From Pyxicephalus adspersus (taxonomy: Eukaryota; Chordata; Amphibia; Anura; Pyxicephalidae), in assembly GCF_032062135.1 (NCBI RefSeq), contig NC_092859.1:64101265-64165264 (forward strand): DNA of 64,000 nucleotides. The letters run 5' to 3'. The first letter of the stretch is position 1; each line of letters opens with the position of its first letter. The notes under the pieces were generated by a model. It had not been told where the DNA came from. It did not search any database and saw only the letters and a program-made list of their open reading frames with translations. Both the position numbers and the translations under genes were made by a program. Shown here one piece after another: positions 54,932 to 64,000 of the stretch.

Positions 54932-56941
54932 TTAGTCTGTTAAACCCATCTTCTTTGTAAGCCTTGAGTGTCTTTCAGCGGTCAGGGGCTTTGTAAGGAT
55001 ATCTGCTGTCATATCTTCAGTCGGGCAGTAAAGTAACTCAAGAAGTCCCTGTTCTTGAAGATCCCTAAGAAAGTGGTACTTCACATCAATGTGCTTGGTT
55101 CTCGAGTTAACTCTTTCCATCTGCGCAAATGCAAGGCATCCTTGATTGTCTTCAAAGATTTTTGTTGGTTCCAACTGTGGTTGACCCAAGTCTGTTAACA
55201 GTTGTCTCAGCCATATAACTTCTTGGCTTGCCTGCGCTGCTGCAACGTACTCTGCTTCAGTAGAAGATAGTGTAACAGAGAGCTGCTTCTCCTATTCCAA
55301 CTGATAGCACATCCTGACAGAAGAAATGAGTAGACTGGTAGATTTTACCTTCTGTCGCTGGTGTCTCCGGCCCAGTCGGCATCCACATATCCTGTTAAGG
55401 TGCTTTCATCGTTTGCTGGTAACTTTAGCTTGTAGTGCAAAGGCCCTTTAAGGTAGCAAATAATTCGCTTTACAGCATTCCAGTCCATCAGACTTGAAAC
55501 CTTTCTGCATAGGATTTTAATAGTTGCTGCAATGTCAGGCCTTGTAGCAGTGGTAAGGTACAACAATTTCCCTATTGCTTTCCTCTACTGAGTATTACTT
55601 GGTAACAGGGTGTCTTGGCTCTTCATCTCCTTCAAGTAGTTGGTTTCCATGGAAGACTTTACTGGTTTGGCATTTTCCATTCTGAATGTTTCACTTATTT
55701 CTTGTATTTTATGTTTTTGGTTTAGGAGAAAACTGCCATCTTCCTCTCTCTCAATCTAGATGCGGAGGTAATTTTTTTATGTCGCCAAGATCTTTGGTCT
55801 CAATGTGCTGATTTAAGGTTTTCAGTATTTCTGCTTCATGCCCTTCATGCTCAAAACAAATCAGGATATCGTCCACATAAATAAGCATGTAGATCCATCT
55901 GCTTGCCAATTTCTTTGTGTATAAGCAGGGGTCTGCTTTACTCCTTTGAAAGTCCTGTTGTGTAAGTACTTAATTTTTTTTTTATATTCTGGCTGCTTGC
56001 TTTAGACCATATATACTCCTGTGAAGTTTGCATACTAGGTCTGGCCTAGTTCCTTGTTCATCTTTGAACCCTGGTGGTTGTTCCATGTAGATTTCTTCTG
56101 TTAACTCGCCGTGTAGAAACACAGTTTTCACATCAAAATGTTTCACTTGCATTTTCCTTGTGGAGGCTACTGTCAGCAGAGTCCTTATTGTAGCGGGTTT
56201 GACTACAGGTGCAAATGTCTCATCATAGTCCTTTCCATATTTTTGAGAATATCCCTTGGCTACGAGTCTTGCTTTGTATCGTTCACTTGTGCCATCTGGA
56301 TTGTACTTCACTTTAAAAATCCATTTACAGCCTATGGCTTTCCTTCCAGGTGGTAGTTCTCTAAGTGTCCATGTTTTGGTGTCATGCATGGATTTTATCT
56401 CTGCCTCAGCAGCTTTAATCAATTTGCTGGCTTCCCGTTCTGAAAGCTGAGACATGTGTTCCCAAGATGTGGGTTCAATGGCACTGGCAGTGCTTGCCTT
56501 ATATGAGAAACGTACAGGTGGTTTACCTTTGTTTTCTCTCATTGAGCTTCTTGGCTGTATGTCTGAGTTTGCTTGTCTCTGCTCTTCAGTACTGGTAGAG
56601 TCTGCACTCACTTCAACTGTTTGTTCAAAAGTTACGGAGGTGGGCTGGTCAGTGTCAGTTTTCACTTCTGTTCTTGCTTCTTCTGTTGTCATTACATTGT
56701 CTGTCATATCTTCAACAAAAGTTATGCTGTTGCTAATAGTGACCTTGTCTGTTTTGGGATTTAGGATTCTGTAGCCCTTGACATTGTCACTGTATCCAAC
56801 GAAGACACCTTCAAATGCTCTGTTTTGGAGTTTGGTGTGTTTTTCTTCGGTAATGTAGATTAATGCTTTGCATCCAAAAATTCTTAGGTGTTTTACACTT
56901 GGCTTCTCATTGTGCCACAGTTCATATGGAGTTTTCTCCAC
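54932..56941 (-). pseudogene. Copia pol: reverse transcriptase and RNase H
   Basis: The 56941-55982 frame carries the integrase C-terminal region (YELWHNEKPSVKHLRIFGCK, the GKNKTFDV-like segment) and then RT: KWIFKVKYNPDG, RLVAKGYSQ, FAPVVKPATIRTLL, KHFDVKTVFLHGEL (the usual FDVKTAFLHG) and EQPPGF. The catalytic YVDD (minus strand 55868-55879) is intact in a following frame. RNase H and the C-terminus follow: TATRPDIA, YVDADWAGD, EAEYVAAAQASQEVIWLRQL, EDNQGC, RTKHIDVKYHFLRD and ADILTKPL, ending with TAA at 54932-54934. At least three frameshifts or stops (near 55980, 55580 and 55300) inactivate it. Confidence 0.93.
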
Positions 56942-56999
56942 TGTTCTGGAAAGAAGTCAGTTCTGCAAATATGTGGCTGTCATTGCCGCCTCACCCTAG

Positions 57000-57905
57000 T
57001 ATTTTTGTGCTAGTCTAGAGTGTGTCAGCATACATCTGATCATTTCAGTCATTTCTGTTCTTTCTTTCGGCTACCCCATTTTGCTCTGGTGTGTATGGGA
57101 CTGTCTTTTGATGCTCTATTCCATTCTGGTTTAAATACTTTTGTATCTTATATCCTGTGAATTCACCTCCATTATCACTCCGAATTATGAGAGGCTTCCT
57201 CTAAAACTTGTTGCTGGTCTTTACTACATAGTTTTGTAATTTATCAAGAACTTCACTCTTGTGTTGCATTGGGTAAGTGACTGTGTATCTTGAATAGTCA
57301 TCTAAGAAAGTCAATATGTACCGGTTGCCTCCAGGTGTAGGTGGGTTTGGAGGACCACATACATCACTGTGAACCAAGTCAAGTGGTCTTGAAGCTCTCT
57401 TCTGACTGACTTTGGGAAGTGTTGCTCTTGTTGCTTTGGATTTTATGCAACATTCACACTTAACAGTAACTGGACAAGGGGATAGTGTTAGGTCCTTTGT
57501 CAGATTCCTCTTTTGTAGTTCCTGTATACATTCTGGGTGTCTGTGACCTAGACACCTGTGCCACATGTGTATGCAGTCATTGTGCTTATGTGTACATAGT
57601 CTCACCTTTTCCTTCACTGTTTTGAGGTGATACAGATGATCATCCAGCTTGGCACTTGCTATTGTTCGCTTGCCGTCCAGGATAGAACACTTGTCACCTT
57701 GGAATTTTACAGTGAGTCCTCTGCTTGTTAGACGCTTCACAGATACGAGTCCTCAATCTCGATTCCCATATCCTGCTGCATGTATTTTACGTCCGTCTGC
57801 AAGGTAAATAGTTTCTTTGTTCAAATCGAGTTCTGTGAAAAAACTTCTATCATTTGTCATGTGACTGGTTGCCCTCGAGTCGATGCACCAGTCTTGATAT
57901 TTTTG
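57000..57905 (-). pseudogene. Copia pol: protease and integrase core
   Basis: Near 57880 on the minus strand the protease reads DWCIDSRATSHM. The expected DSG active-site motif is DSR here. The integrase frame 57740-57201 carries the HHCC zinc-binding module (WHRCLGHRHPECIQEL ... CECCIKSK), then the catalytic-core start LDLVHSDVCGP (first Asp) and ILTFLDDYSRYTVTYPM (second Asp). The third catalytic residue lies in the decayed stretch 57200-56950. Integrase inserts the cDNA. Frameshifts near 57755 and 57200 break it. Confidence 0.9.
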
Positions 57906-58520
57906 TTTCAATCAGCTTTAGTGAATTTTCAGAAAAAACAGACTTACATAACAAAAATTCAAACATACAACACATACATCTTATTTATACATAACAGTGT
58001 TGGCTTCGTATAAACAAAAAATGTACAAAACCTGTAATTTGCATAGACCCTGAGAAGCATAAAAATAAACAATAGTAGCCCTTAAGGGTTAGTATAGCAT
58101 ATATTAGAACAAGTACTTGGATAACAACATAAATGCTAGTAGAAGCATATAACACAGGGTATAATCCAATAATCTTAGACAGCAAATAGTGAGAAATATA
58201 AAAAAAAAAACATATAACAAAAACAAACATATATAACAAAACAGCCCCAGGGGGGAAGGGGTGGGAAATAGTACAAAATGCAGAGATAGATAGATAGAAA
58301 ATAACCTTCAGTGCCTGGATAGGATTCTAACTAGCAATCATGGTCACCAAGAAAAATACGTTTGGAGACGGGGAGATTCTTTAAACCAATCCCAGGTGGA
58401 CCATATTATTTTGAATTGTTCCAATCTATCGTCATCCTCCGCAACCAACATTTCCATATGGCGGATTTTTTCCAGTTCGGAGACCCAATTGGCTATAGAA
58501 GGGGCAACAGGTTGCTTCCA

Positions 58521-60740
58521 TTATCTCGGAATAATGGCCCTAGCAGCTGTAAGAAAATGACGTAGAACACCTCTTTTGATATTTTTGAGTGAACCCGGAA
58601 CCATAGATAAGAGAGCTACTTTGGGAGTATTGGTTACAGAAGACCCAGTGCAGCCATTAAATATCTGAATAATCGTGTCCCAGAAGCGAGATATAATTGA
58701 ACACTCCCACCGTATGTGAAGCATTGTCCCCCTTTGGGAGTGGCATCGCCAGCATCGGTCTGATTGTGTGGGAGAGATTCTATGTAAATCCACTGGGCAA
58801 TAATACCATCTGGATATAATTTTGTAATTAACCTCTGAGCTTTACAAGTTAATGCCAGCTTATGTGTGAGGATAAATGATTTTTCCCAGTCATCCGCAGT
58901 TATGAGTCCAGTCATTTCCCTCTACCAATATCTGGTGTATATAGGTGCAGTGGACTCAGGGTTCTGAGTAAGTAGCTCGTATAACCTGGAAACAATGTGG
59001 TAGGGGCGAGCTGGCGAGCTAACTAACTGCTCAAATTCCGTCAAGCCTCTATATAGTAAGGATGAGTCAGTAATGGAAGCTACAAATGAGGTCAGTTGCC
59101 TGTACGAGAGCCAGGATAGCAACTTGCTTCTGTTTGGAAGGTCAAGGGAAGACAGAGGGGGAACCCGTCCGTTGTGTAATATACTCCTAAGATGACGGTT
59201 GTCCGAAGCGGACCAAGATAGAAATGTTGTGGCTCCCATTGCCGGAGGGAACGCTGGGTTATCAAATAACAGTGTCATGGTCCCAGTTTCGTTGACAGTT
59301 TGCCTGATCTAAGGAGGATATCCCATTTATGTAGTAAGTCTACGGTGAGTGAAGGTATAGAAAAAATCAGCTGTAACAACGACCGGTCCACCCACGGCAG
59401 GGAACGGAGACTAACTGGCGATAAAGATTCTTCCAGCAGTACCCAATACTTCAACTCCCTGTTGTGAAACCAGTCTATCAGACGTACTAAAACCGATGCC
59501 CTATAATAGGATATAATATCCGGGGCCCCTGCTCCTCCTATATGTTTGGACTTGACCAGGGTACTGAATGCCAATCTGGGGTGCTTCTTATGCCACAGAA
59601 ATTTTAAAAACAACCTATGTATTTTACGTAAGTATGCAGTTGGCAAGAATATGGAAACCGTTTGAAATATATTTAATAATCAGGGGATAATATCCATTTT
59701 AAGAGTATTAATTGGAGCGAACCAGGAAAGAGGCAGGGAATCATACTTCTAAAGATCGCATTGAAGTTTACTATACATTGGGGAATAATTGAGTGAGGAC
59801 AATTTAGAGGGATCTGATGAAATCATTATACCCAGGTACTTATTGGCGTCAGTACAAACCTGAAAAGACACATTAGCGTGTATAGCTGACATTTGAGTAG
59901 AGTCTAAGGTAACATTAAAAATTTCAGACTTGGAGTAATTTACCTTGAAGTTACTATGTAGACCAAATTCATTGAATTCTTTCAGGATAGAAGGAATCGT
60001 CATATGAGGGGATGTTATATACATCAGGAGGTCATCCGCATATAAGGAGAGTTTATATTGTGTGTCACCTATCCTGATCCCCTTAACATCTGGATTGTGG
60101 CGCAGGGCCACAGCCAAGTGTTCCATAATTAAGGCATAGAGCAATGGGGAGAGAGGACACCCCTGCCTCGTGCCATTCTTGATTTGAAAAGAGTCAGAAA
60201 GAGTGCCGTTAACCCGCACCCGGGCTCTGGGTGAAGAATACAATGCTGCAATTCTAGAAACCATGCTGGGGCCCAGGCCCACCTGACATAGTGCTGAATA
60301 CATAAACTGCCAGCTAACCCTGTCGAAGGCTTTTTCAGCGTCTATTGGCGGTAGGCACATAGGGGCACCCGCAGATTTGGCAAATTGGGTCAGCAGGATA
60401 GTCTTAATAGTATTGTCTCTGGCTTCCCTTCCATAAATAAACCCAGTTTGATCCTTATGGATCAACGAGGGCATATGTGATGACAACCTATTGGCAATCA
60501 GCTTAGAAAAAAATTTCGCGTCTACATTAATCAATGATATAGGTCTGTAATTAGAGCAAACCGTATGGTCTTTGCCAGGCTTGGGAAGAATCGTAATATG
60601 CGCTTCTAGACTCTGTGATGGAAACAGCGTTTCAATAGATATGGAAAAGAATACTTTAGTCATGAAAGGGACGAGATTAAGGGCGTGAAGTTTATAGAAC
60701 TGTGGAGTAAATCCATCTGGGCCAATAGGGCAGCAGGCCT
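58521..60740 (-). pseudogene. L1 ORF2 reverse transcriptase (endonuclease deleted)
   Basis: The frame 60663-59749 carries SLEAHITILPKPGKD, NYRPISLINVDAKFFSKLIA, DAEKAFDRVSW, RQGCPLSPLLYALIMEHLA and the catalytic LYADDLLMYI (YADD). Upstream, GPDGFTPQFYK is readable near 60720 in another frame. That is where a deletion begins that removes the roughly 450 residues, endonuclease included, expected after ORF1. Downstream frames (59646-59275, 59278-58922, 58915-58521) encode the thumb and C-terminal Cys-rich region (CWRCHSQRG...HIRWEC). Confidence 0.92.
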
Positions 60741-61432
60741 ATGTGGGGAAAGTGTCTACGTGCGGCGGGGGGAGGCAAACAGACAAGCAACAAGTAAACA
60801 AGTGAGTCCCACCTGGGGGAACCCACAAAACCATAAATAATATAAAGAATAAGAATAATCACTGAGCATTCACCCAATATACTAAAGTTATATAATCATA
60901 TTTGCTAAATCATAGGGCATGAAACAGGGGACATCAACAAATAATGAGCGATTCACCAAATTCCTACAGAGTTAGTCTAAGGAATTCAGGGAGCAGAATC
61001 CCAGACACCATATTAGGGCTAACAGAGTAGGAGAAAAGACTATAGCTCAGGTGCCCACTAGTAGCCCCTAATCATATCAACCAAATATTCTGGAAGACAT
61101 TCAGAGTTTCTAACTAGCTGTCATCAGGACCTATAGCAATAAACAATATCTAATTATCCCTTATCTAAAACCTGGAGGGGAATAAAAAAAAAATTGACAT
61201 AGCTACCAGTATATGAAAAGTCGCACAGTGAATAAGAAACTTCTTACACAGGAACATAAAGTCTCCTCTTGAAGGTGGGCAGTCAACTCGAGTTAAAGTC
61301 GGGGGTAGTCCAACGGCACTTGGTGGCCTAGAAAGTACGTAGATAAATAAGATGGTAGATAGAGATTCCAATAACATTGCTGGAGGTGGCTTGGGAGTCG
61401 AAGAAGACTTCCATCGGTATGGATTTCCCATG

Positions 61433-62656
61433 CTAGGTTGTTGTAGGAGGAGGGGGAGAAAGATGACCGGGAAAAGCGCTTGGGGATCTATCAGGCGGAA
61501 GTCGTTGAGGAGCTTGCGTTGCTGCTGGTTTGCTGATGAGGAGTGATGTCGCTGTGGGCCATTCAGGTAGTATGATGTCAGGAAGGTGTAGATCCTGTAC
61601 AATTCGAGGCAAGTCGGATGGCTCACGGAGAACAAGGGTTCTGCCTCCCGATCTGATAATGGGATGGAAGGGATATCCCCATCTGTATGGGATGTTCCGT
61701 TCACGAAGAACTGTAAGAAGCGGTTTAAGAGCCCTGCGAAGGACCAGTGTATGTTTAGAGAGGTCAGGCATCAGTTGCATCTGTCCCACAGCGTATTCGA
61801 TAGTGGAAGATTCTCTGGCTTTTTTCATAATATCTTCCCTGGTTCTGAAGAAGTGGATACGACATATAACATCTCTAGGACGTTGCGAGTTTGTGCTGCG
61901 TGGGCCCAGGGTTCTGTGTATCCAATCTATCTCTATATCAACATCGGATGGAACAGCAAGGAGTTTAGCAAAAATGGAATAGGCCGCTGCCGACAATTCT
62001 GAATTCGGTATAGTTTCAGGGAGACCCCTTATACGGATGTTATTCCGCCTGTTGCGATTTTCAGCATCATTATGTAATAAATACAACATATTGATTTGCG
62101 CCTCGTGGCGTTCCAAAATGTCCGCGTGGGACATGACTTGTGAAAAAAGATCAGCACATTGGGTTTGGAGAGCTGTGGTGGTACTGGTCACTTGTTGGAT
62201 GGATTGTTGAATGGCGTGGAATTCTGCCTTACAACTTGCTTCCAAGTGACCTATACTATAATCCAGGTCCTGTCTGGTGGGTAAGGCTCTGAGGTGGGCC
62301 TTCCAATCCCACTCCTCCTCAGTAGCCATTTTAGTGGGGCTATGACTTAAAGATTCATCCAAAGAAGTCAGTAAGCAGGGGCTGCAGATAGGAGAAGTAG
62401 ATCGTACCTCTGATGGTGGTGGGGTAGAAGCCTCTGAGCTCTGAACATCAGGTTCCTGCTAAAGGCTGGCCCGCGGCTGTGCGGGGCGCGACTCGGGTGC
62501 CTGCGCGTCGCATGCAGCCGAAAATCGAGCCCCCGGCTTTGAGGCCTTGTCGTGGTCACTGCGGCCTCCCGCGGAGAAGAACCCAGGGATGCCTCCAGAT
62601 GAGGAATCGCCTCCACCGGGGCGTCCGTTCTGTGTCCCCTTGACTTTAGGTCCCAT
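61433..62656 (-). pseudogene. L1 ORF1 (RNA-binding, coiled coil), one in-frame stop
   Basis: An ATG at 62654-62656 opens MGPKVKGTQNGRPGG, a low-complexity N-terminus. A TAG at 62459-62461 follows, then the same frame continues open to the end. It contains a coiled-coil region with heptads (about QLQ...HADILERHEAQINML), then NRRNNIRIRGLPE (the start of the RRM-like domain), WIHRTLGPRS and the C-terminal domain ending ALKPLLTVLRERNIPYRWG. This is a typical L1 ORF1p of about 400 residues. Apart from the single stop the frame is unbroken, unlike ORF2. Confidence 0.9.
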
Positions 62657-62791
62657 GGGCAGGAAGAAAAAGGCGCTGTAGCGCTGACACTTGGTGAATT
62701 CCCCCAGGCGGGACACGGAGCTCTGGAGATGTGCGTCCTACTCTCATCAGGCCACGCCCCCCCCAGCCTTGACATTTATGGTTGTCTGTCA

Positions 62792-63640
62792 CTTTAAATG
62801 TGGCATTTCAGTTTCCTTCCAATGGATCAGAGATTGTGGCTTTGACCTTCTGTTTAGTATATGAGGGACGCTGTCTCATTTGCTCTGCTTTCCATATAGT
62901 ACAGTCTTTCTTTATGTGTCCCTGTTTGTGGCATCTAAAACACACCCTAGTCTCCTTCCTGTGTAACCTTGCATCTGTAGCTTTAAGAACGGTTCTGGTG
63001 TCAGTTTCTGTGGAGGCATGCACTAATCCCTTTCTTCTCTGATACTCATCTATGAGCCTCGTTTTTACAAATGCTAGTGTCAGATCTGTTTTAGGTCTTG
63101 TCTCCAGCGCATTAATCAGTGCAGTATATGTATCTGGTAAACTGCATAACAACATGGCTGTGGCGTGATTGTCTGTTGTATTCTCTCCGATTAATCTGAG
63201 TTGTGCAATCACTTCCAGCATGGCGTTTATATGCTCCTGCATGTCCTGTTCTCTGCTGAGCCTCATTGTGTAAAGTTTCCACAGCAGAAACAACTTGCTG
63301 TTTAAACTGGATCTTTCATGCAGTCTTTTCAGTACATCCCACATACCTTTCGCTGTGCCCTCATGGTGTATGTGAATGAGCTGATCATCCTCCACTGGTG
63401 AGCTTATAATGGCCCATGCATGTCTGTTTTTCTTGTCCCAATCCTGATCATTGTCCTGTGGCCTCTCTGTGGTGGTAACCTCCCACAAGACATCTCTGGA
63501 TAACAGCATTTCCACTTTAAACTTCCATAGCTGATAATTGTCATTGTTCAGCTTGACCACTGAGAGTTTAACCTCCCATTCCGGCCATTCTCCCTCCTTT
63601 ATTTATATGAACAGGTATACTTGTCTAGAGGAGATGTCTC
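62792..63640 (-). pseudogene. Copia gag with zinc knuckle
   Basis: Minus-strand frame with LNNDNYQLWKFKVEMLLS and LWEVTTTERPQ (the gag_pre/UBN2-like N-terminal region of copia), LFLLWKLYTMRLSREQDMQE and the CCHC zinc knuckle CFRCHKQGHIKKDC near 62900-62940. The frame extends upstream of 63560 (EWPEWEVKLSVVKLN) to a stop near 63605 with no ATG, so the initiator is lost or lies in another frame. It would form the virus-like core in a functional copia. Confidence 0.9.
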
Positions 63641-63742
63641 TGGAAAGCTATCTTATATTGATCTCCGCGTCAGCCACACTTTTTCCCATCTGGGGCTCTG
63701 TTCTGCCTGGGCCGTGCCGAGTCACTAGGCTTTATCCAGTGA

Positions 63743-63756
63743 CTGGGCCCATAACC
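63743..63756 (-). promoter_or_regulatory. Copia primer binding site, half initiator tRNA-Met
   Basis: Directly next to the 5' LTR. On the + strand CTGGGCCCATAACC equals 14 bases of the anticodon stem-loop of vertebrate initiator tRNA-Met as I recall it, rather than its CCA-ended 3' terminus. A PBS complementary to the anticodon loop means a tRNA fragment cut in that loop primes reverse transcription, as established for Drosophila copia. Confidence 0.75.
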
Positions 63757-64000
63757 TGTTGCAGAGTATGATTGCTGGGTGCAGTGGAGTCATCCTAGAA
63801 CAGCCATTGTGGGTTAACAGAAACTGTCTTTATTAGAACATGCATGGAAAATGGAAGGTCTTCTTACATGGTGAATGACACAGGATTTATGTAACACATC
63901 ATAGAAAACAGAGAGAGAAAAAACCACAAGTAAGAATTAGTAACAGCGACATCTAGTGTCATAATTATGAACTGTCAATCCAGCAATAGACTAAGCTGTA
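63757..64000 (-). repeat. Copia 5' LTR, cut by the window end
   Basis: Matches 54655-54910 closely over 244 bases. About 15-20 bases are outside the window. A promoter should lie here, but I could not identify a TATA box with confidence. Confidence 0.93.

Larger units (their letters stand above)
57903..62767 (-). mobile_element. L1-type LINE inserted into the copia element
   Basis: Target-site duplication: AAATATCAAG (minus, 57893-57902) and AAATGTCAAG (minus, 62768-62777), one mismatch. The copia reading joins across it (KCQ then DWCIDS). On the minus strand the order is a GC-rich 5' UTR, ORF1 (62656-61433), a spacer with the start of ORF2 mostly deleted, RT, C-terminal domain and 3' UTR. 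The endonuclease domain is missing. Confidence 0.93.
54655..64000 (-). mobile_element. Ty1/copia LTR retrotransposon, split by an L1
   Basis: The 3' LTR is at 54655-54910 (starts TGTTGCAGAG on the + strand, ends ...CCAACA) and the matching 5' LTR begins at 63757, running off the window. Internal order on the minus strand is 5' LTR, PBS, gag, protease, integrase, RT, RNase H, polypurine tract. Integrase precedes RT, as in copia. The frame is interrupted by an L1 (57903-62767) between gag and protease and by frameshifts. Copia elements are uncommon in tetrapods. Confidence 0.95.

Noticed and set aside
63743..63756. A tRNA gene or fragment at the match to initiator tRNA-Met
   Set aside because: Only 14 bases match, with no cloverleaf around them, and the position is that of a retroelement primer site.
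29496..64000. Exons of a downstream neighbour such as NR3C1, which lies beyond ARHGAP26 in human
   Set aside because: I searched the translated frames for nuclear-receptor motifs and saw none; the neighbour is probably outside the window.

Overview
This is a vertebrate genomic window, almost certainly from a frog (Anura). It carries spliced vertebrate coding exons separated by long AT-rich introns, and about half of it is transposon debris of kinds typical of amphibian genomes: Tc1, piggyBac, hAT-like and foldback MITEs, plus L1, L2, CR1 and Ty1/copia retroelements. There are no bacterial-style operons. Three assembly gaps (N) lie at 2453-3380, 22620-23384 and 26538-26652.

Host gene, 1-29.5 kb, + strand: the 3' end of ARHGAP26 (GRAF1), a RhoGAP whose C-terminal SH3 domain binds partners such as FAK. 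Three exons are readable: a Ser/Pro-rich linker exon (13323-13427), the first half of the SH3 domain (17162-17250), and the terminal exon with the second half and the stop codon (27239-27327). A 3' UTR follows to a poly(A) signal near 29473. Splice phases join without error. A fourth, unreported-looking 93-bp segment (17589-17681) has a strong acceptor and a donor, an open frame, and matching phase at both ends. It would insert 31 residues into the n-Src loop of the SH3 domain. The introns hold three degenerate piggyBac/Tc1/L1-scale insertions and several MITEs.

Downstream, 29.5-64 kb, no host gene is recognised. From 32.8 to 40.3 kb lies a decayed CR1 LINE (minus strand) with ORF1 (SGNH esterase) and ORF2 (endonuclease/RT), split by a piggyBac element. 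From 41.8 to 44.5 kb lies a 39-bp minisatellite arranged as a large inverted repeat. A third piggyBac copy (46.0-48.7 kb) keeps both termini. Then follow a TTAA-flanked MITE, a short L1 insertion with target duplications, and a hammerhead-ribozyme-like motif (about 54.1 kb). The window ends in a three-level nest: an L1 (57.9-62.8 kb) inside a Ty1/copia element (54.66 to beyond 64 kb), itself inside a piggyBac-family terminus. The copia primer binding site matches the anticodon-loop region of initiator tRNA-Met, implying half-tRNA priming.

Every transposon coding region here is broken by stops, frameshifts or deletions. None appears to be active. Family names come from protein motifs, termini and target-site duplications visible in the sequence; no database search was possible.
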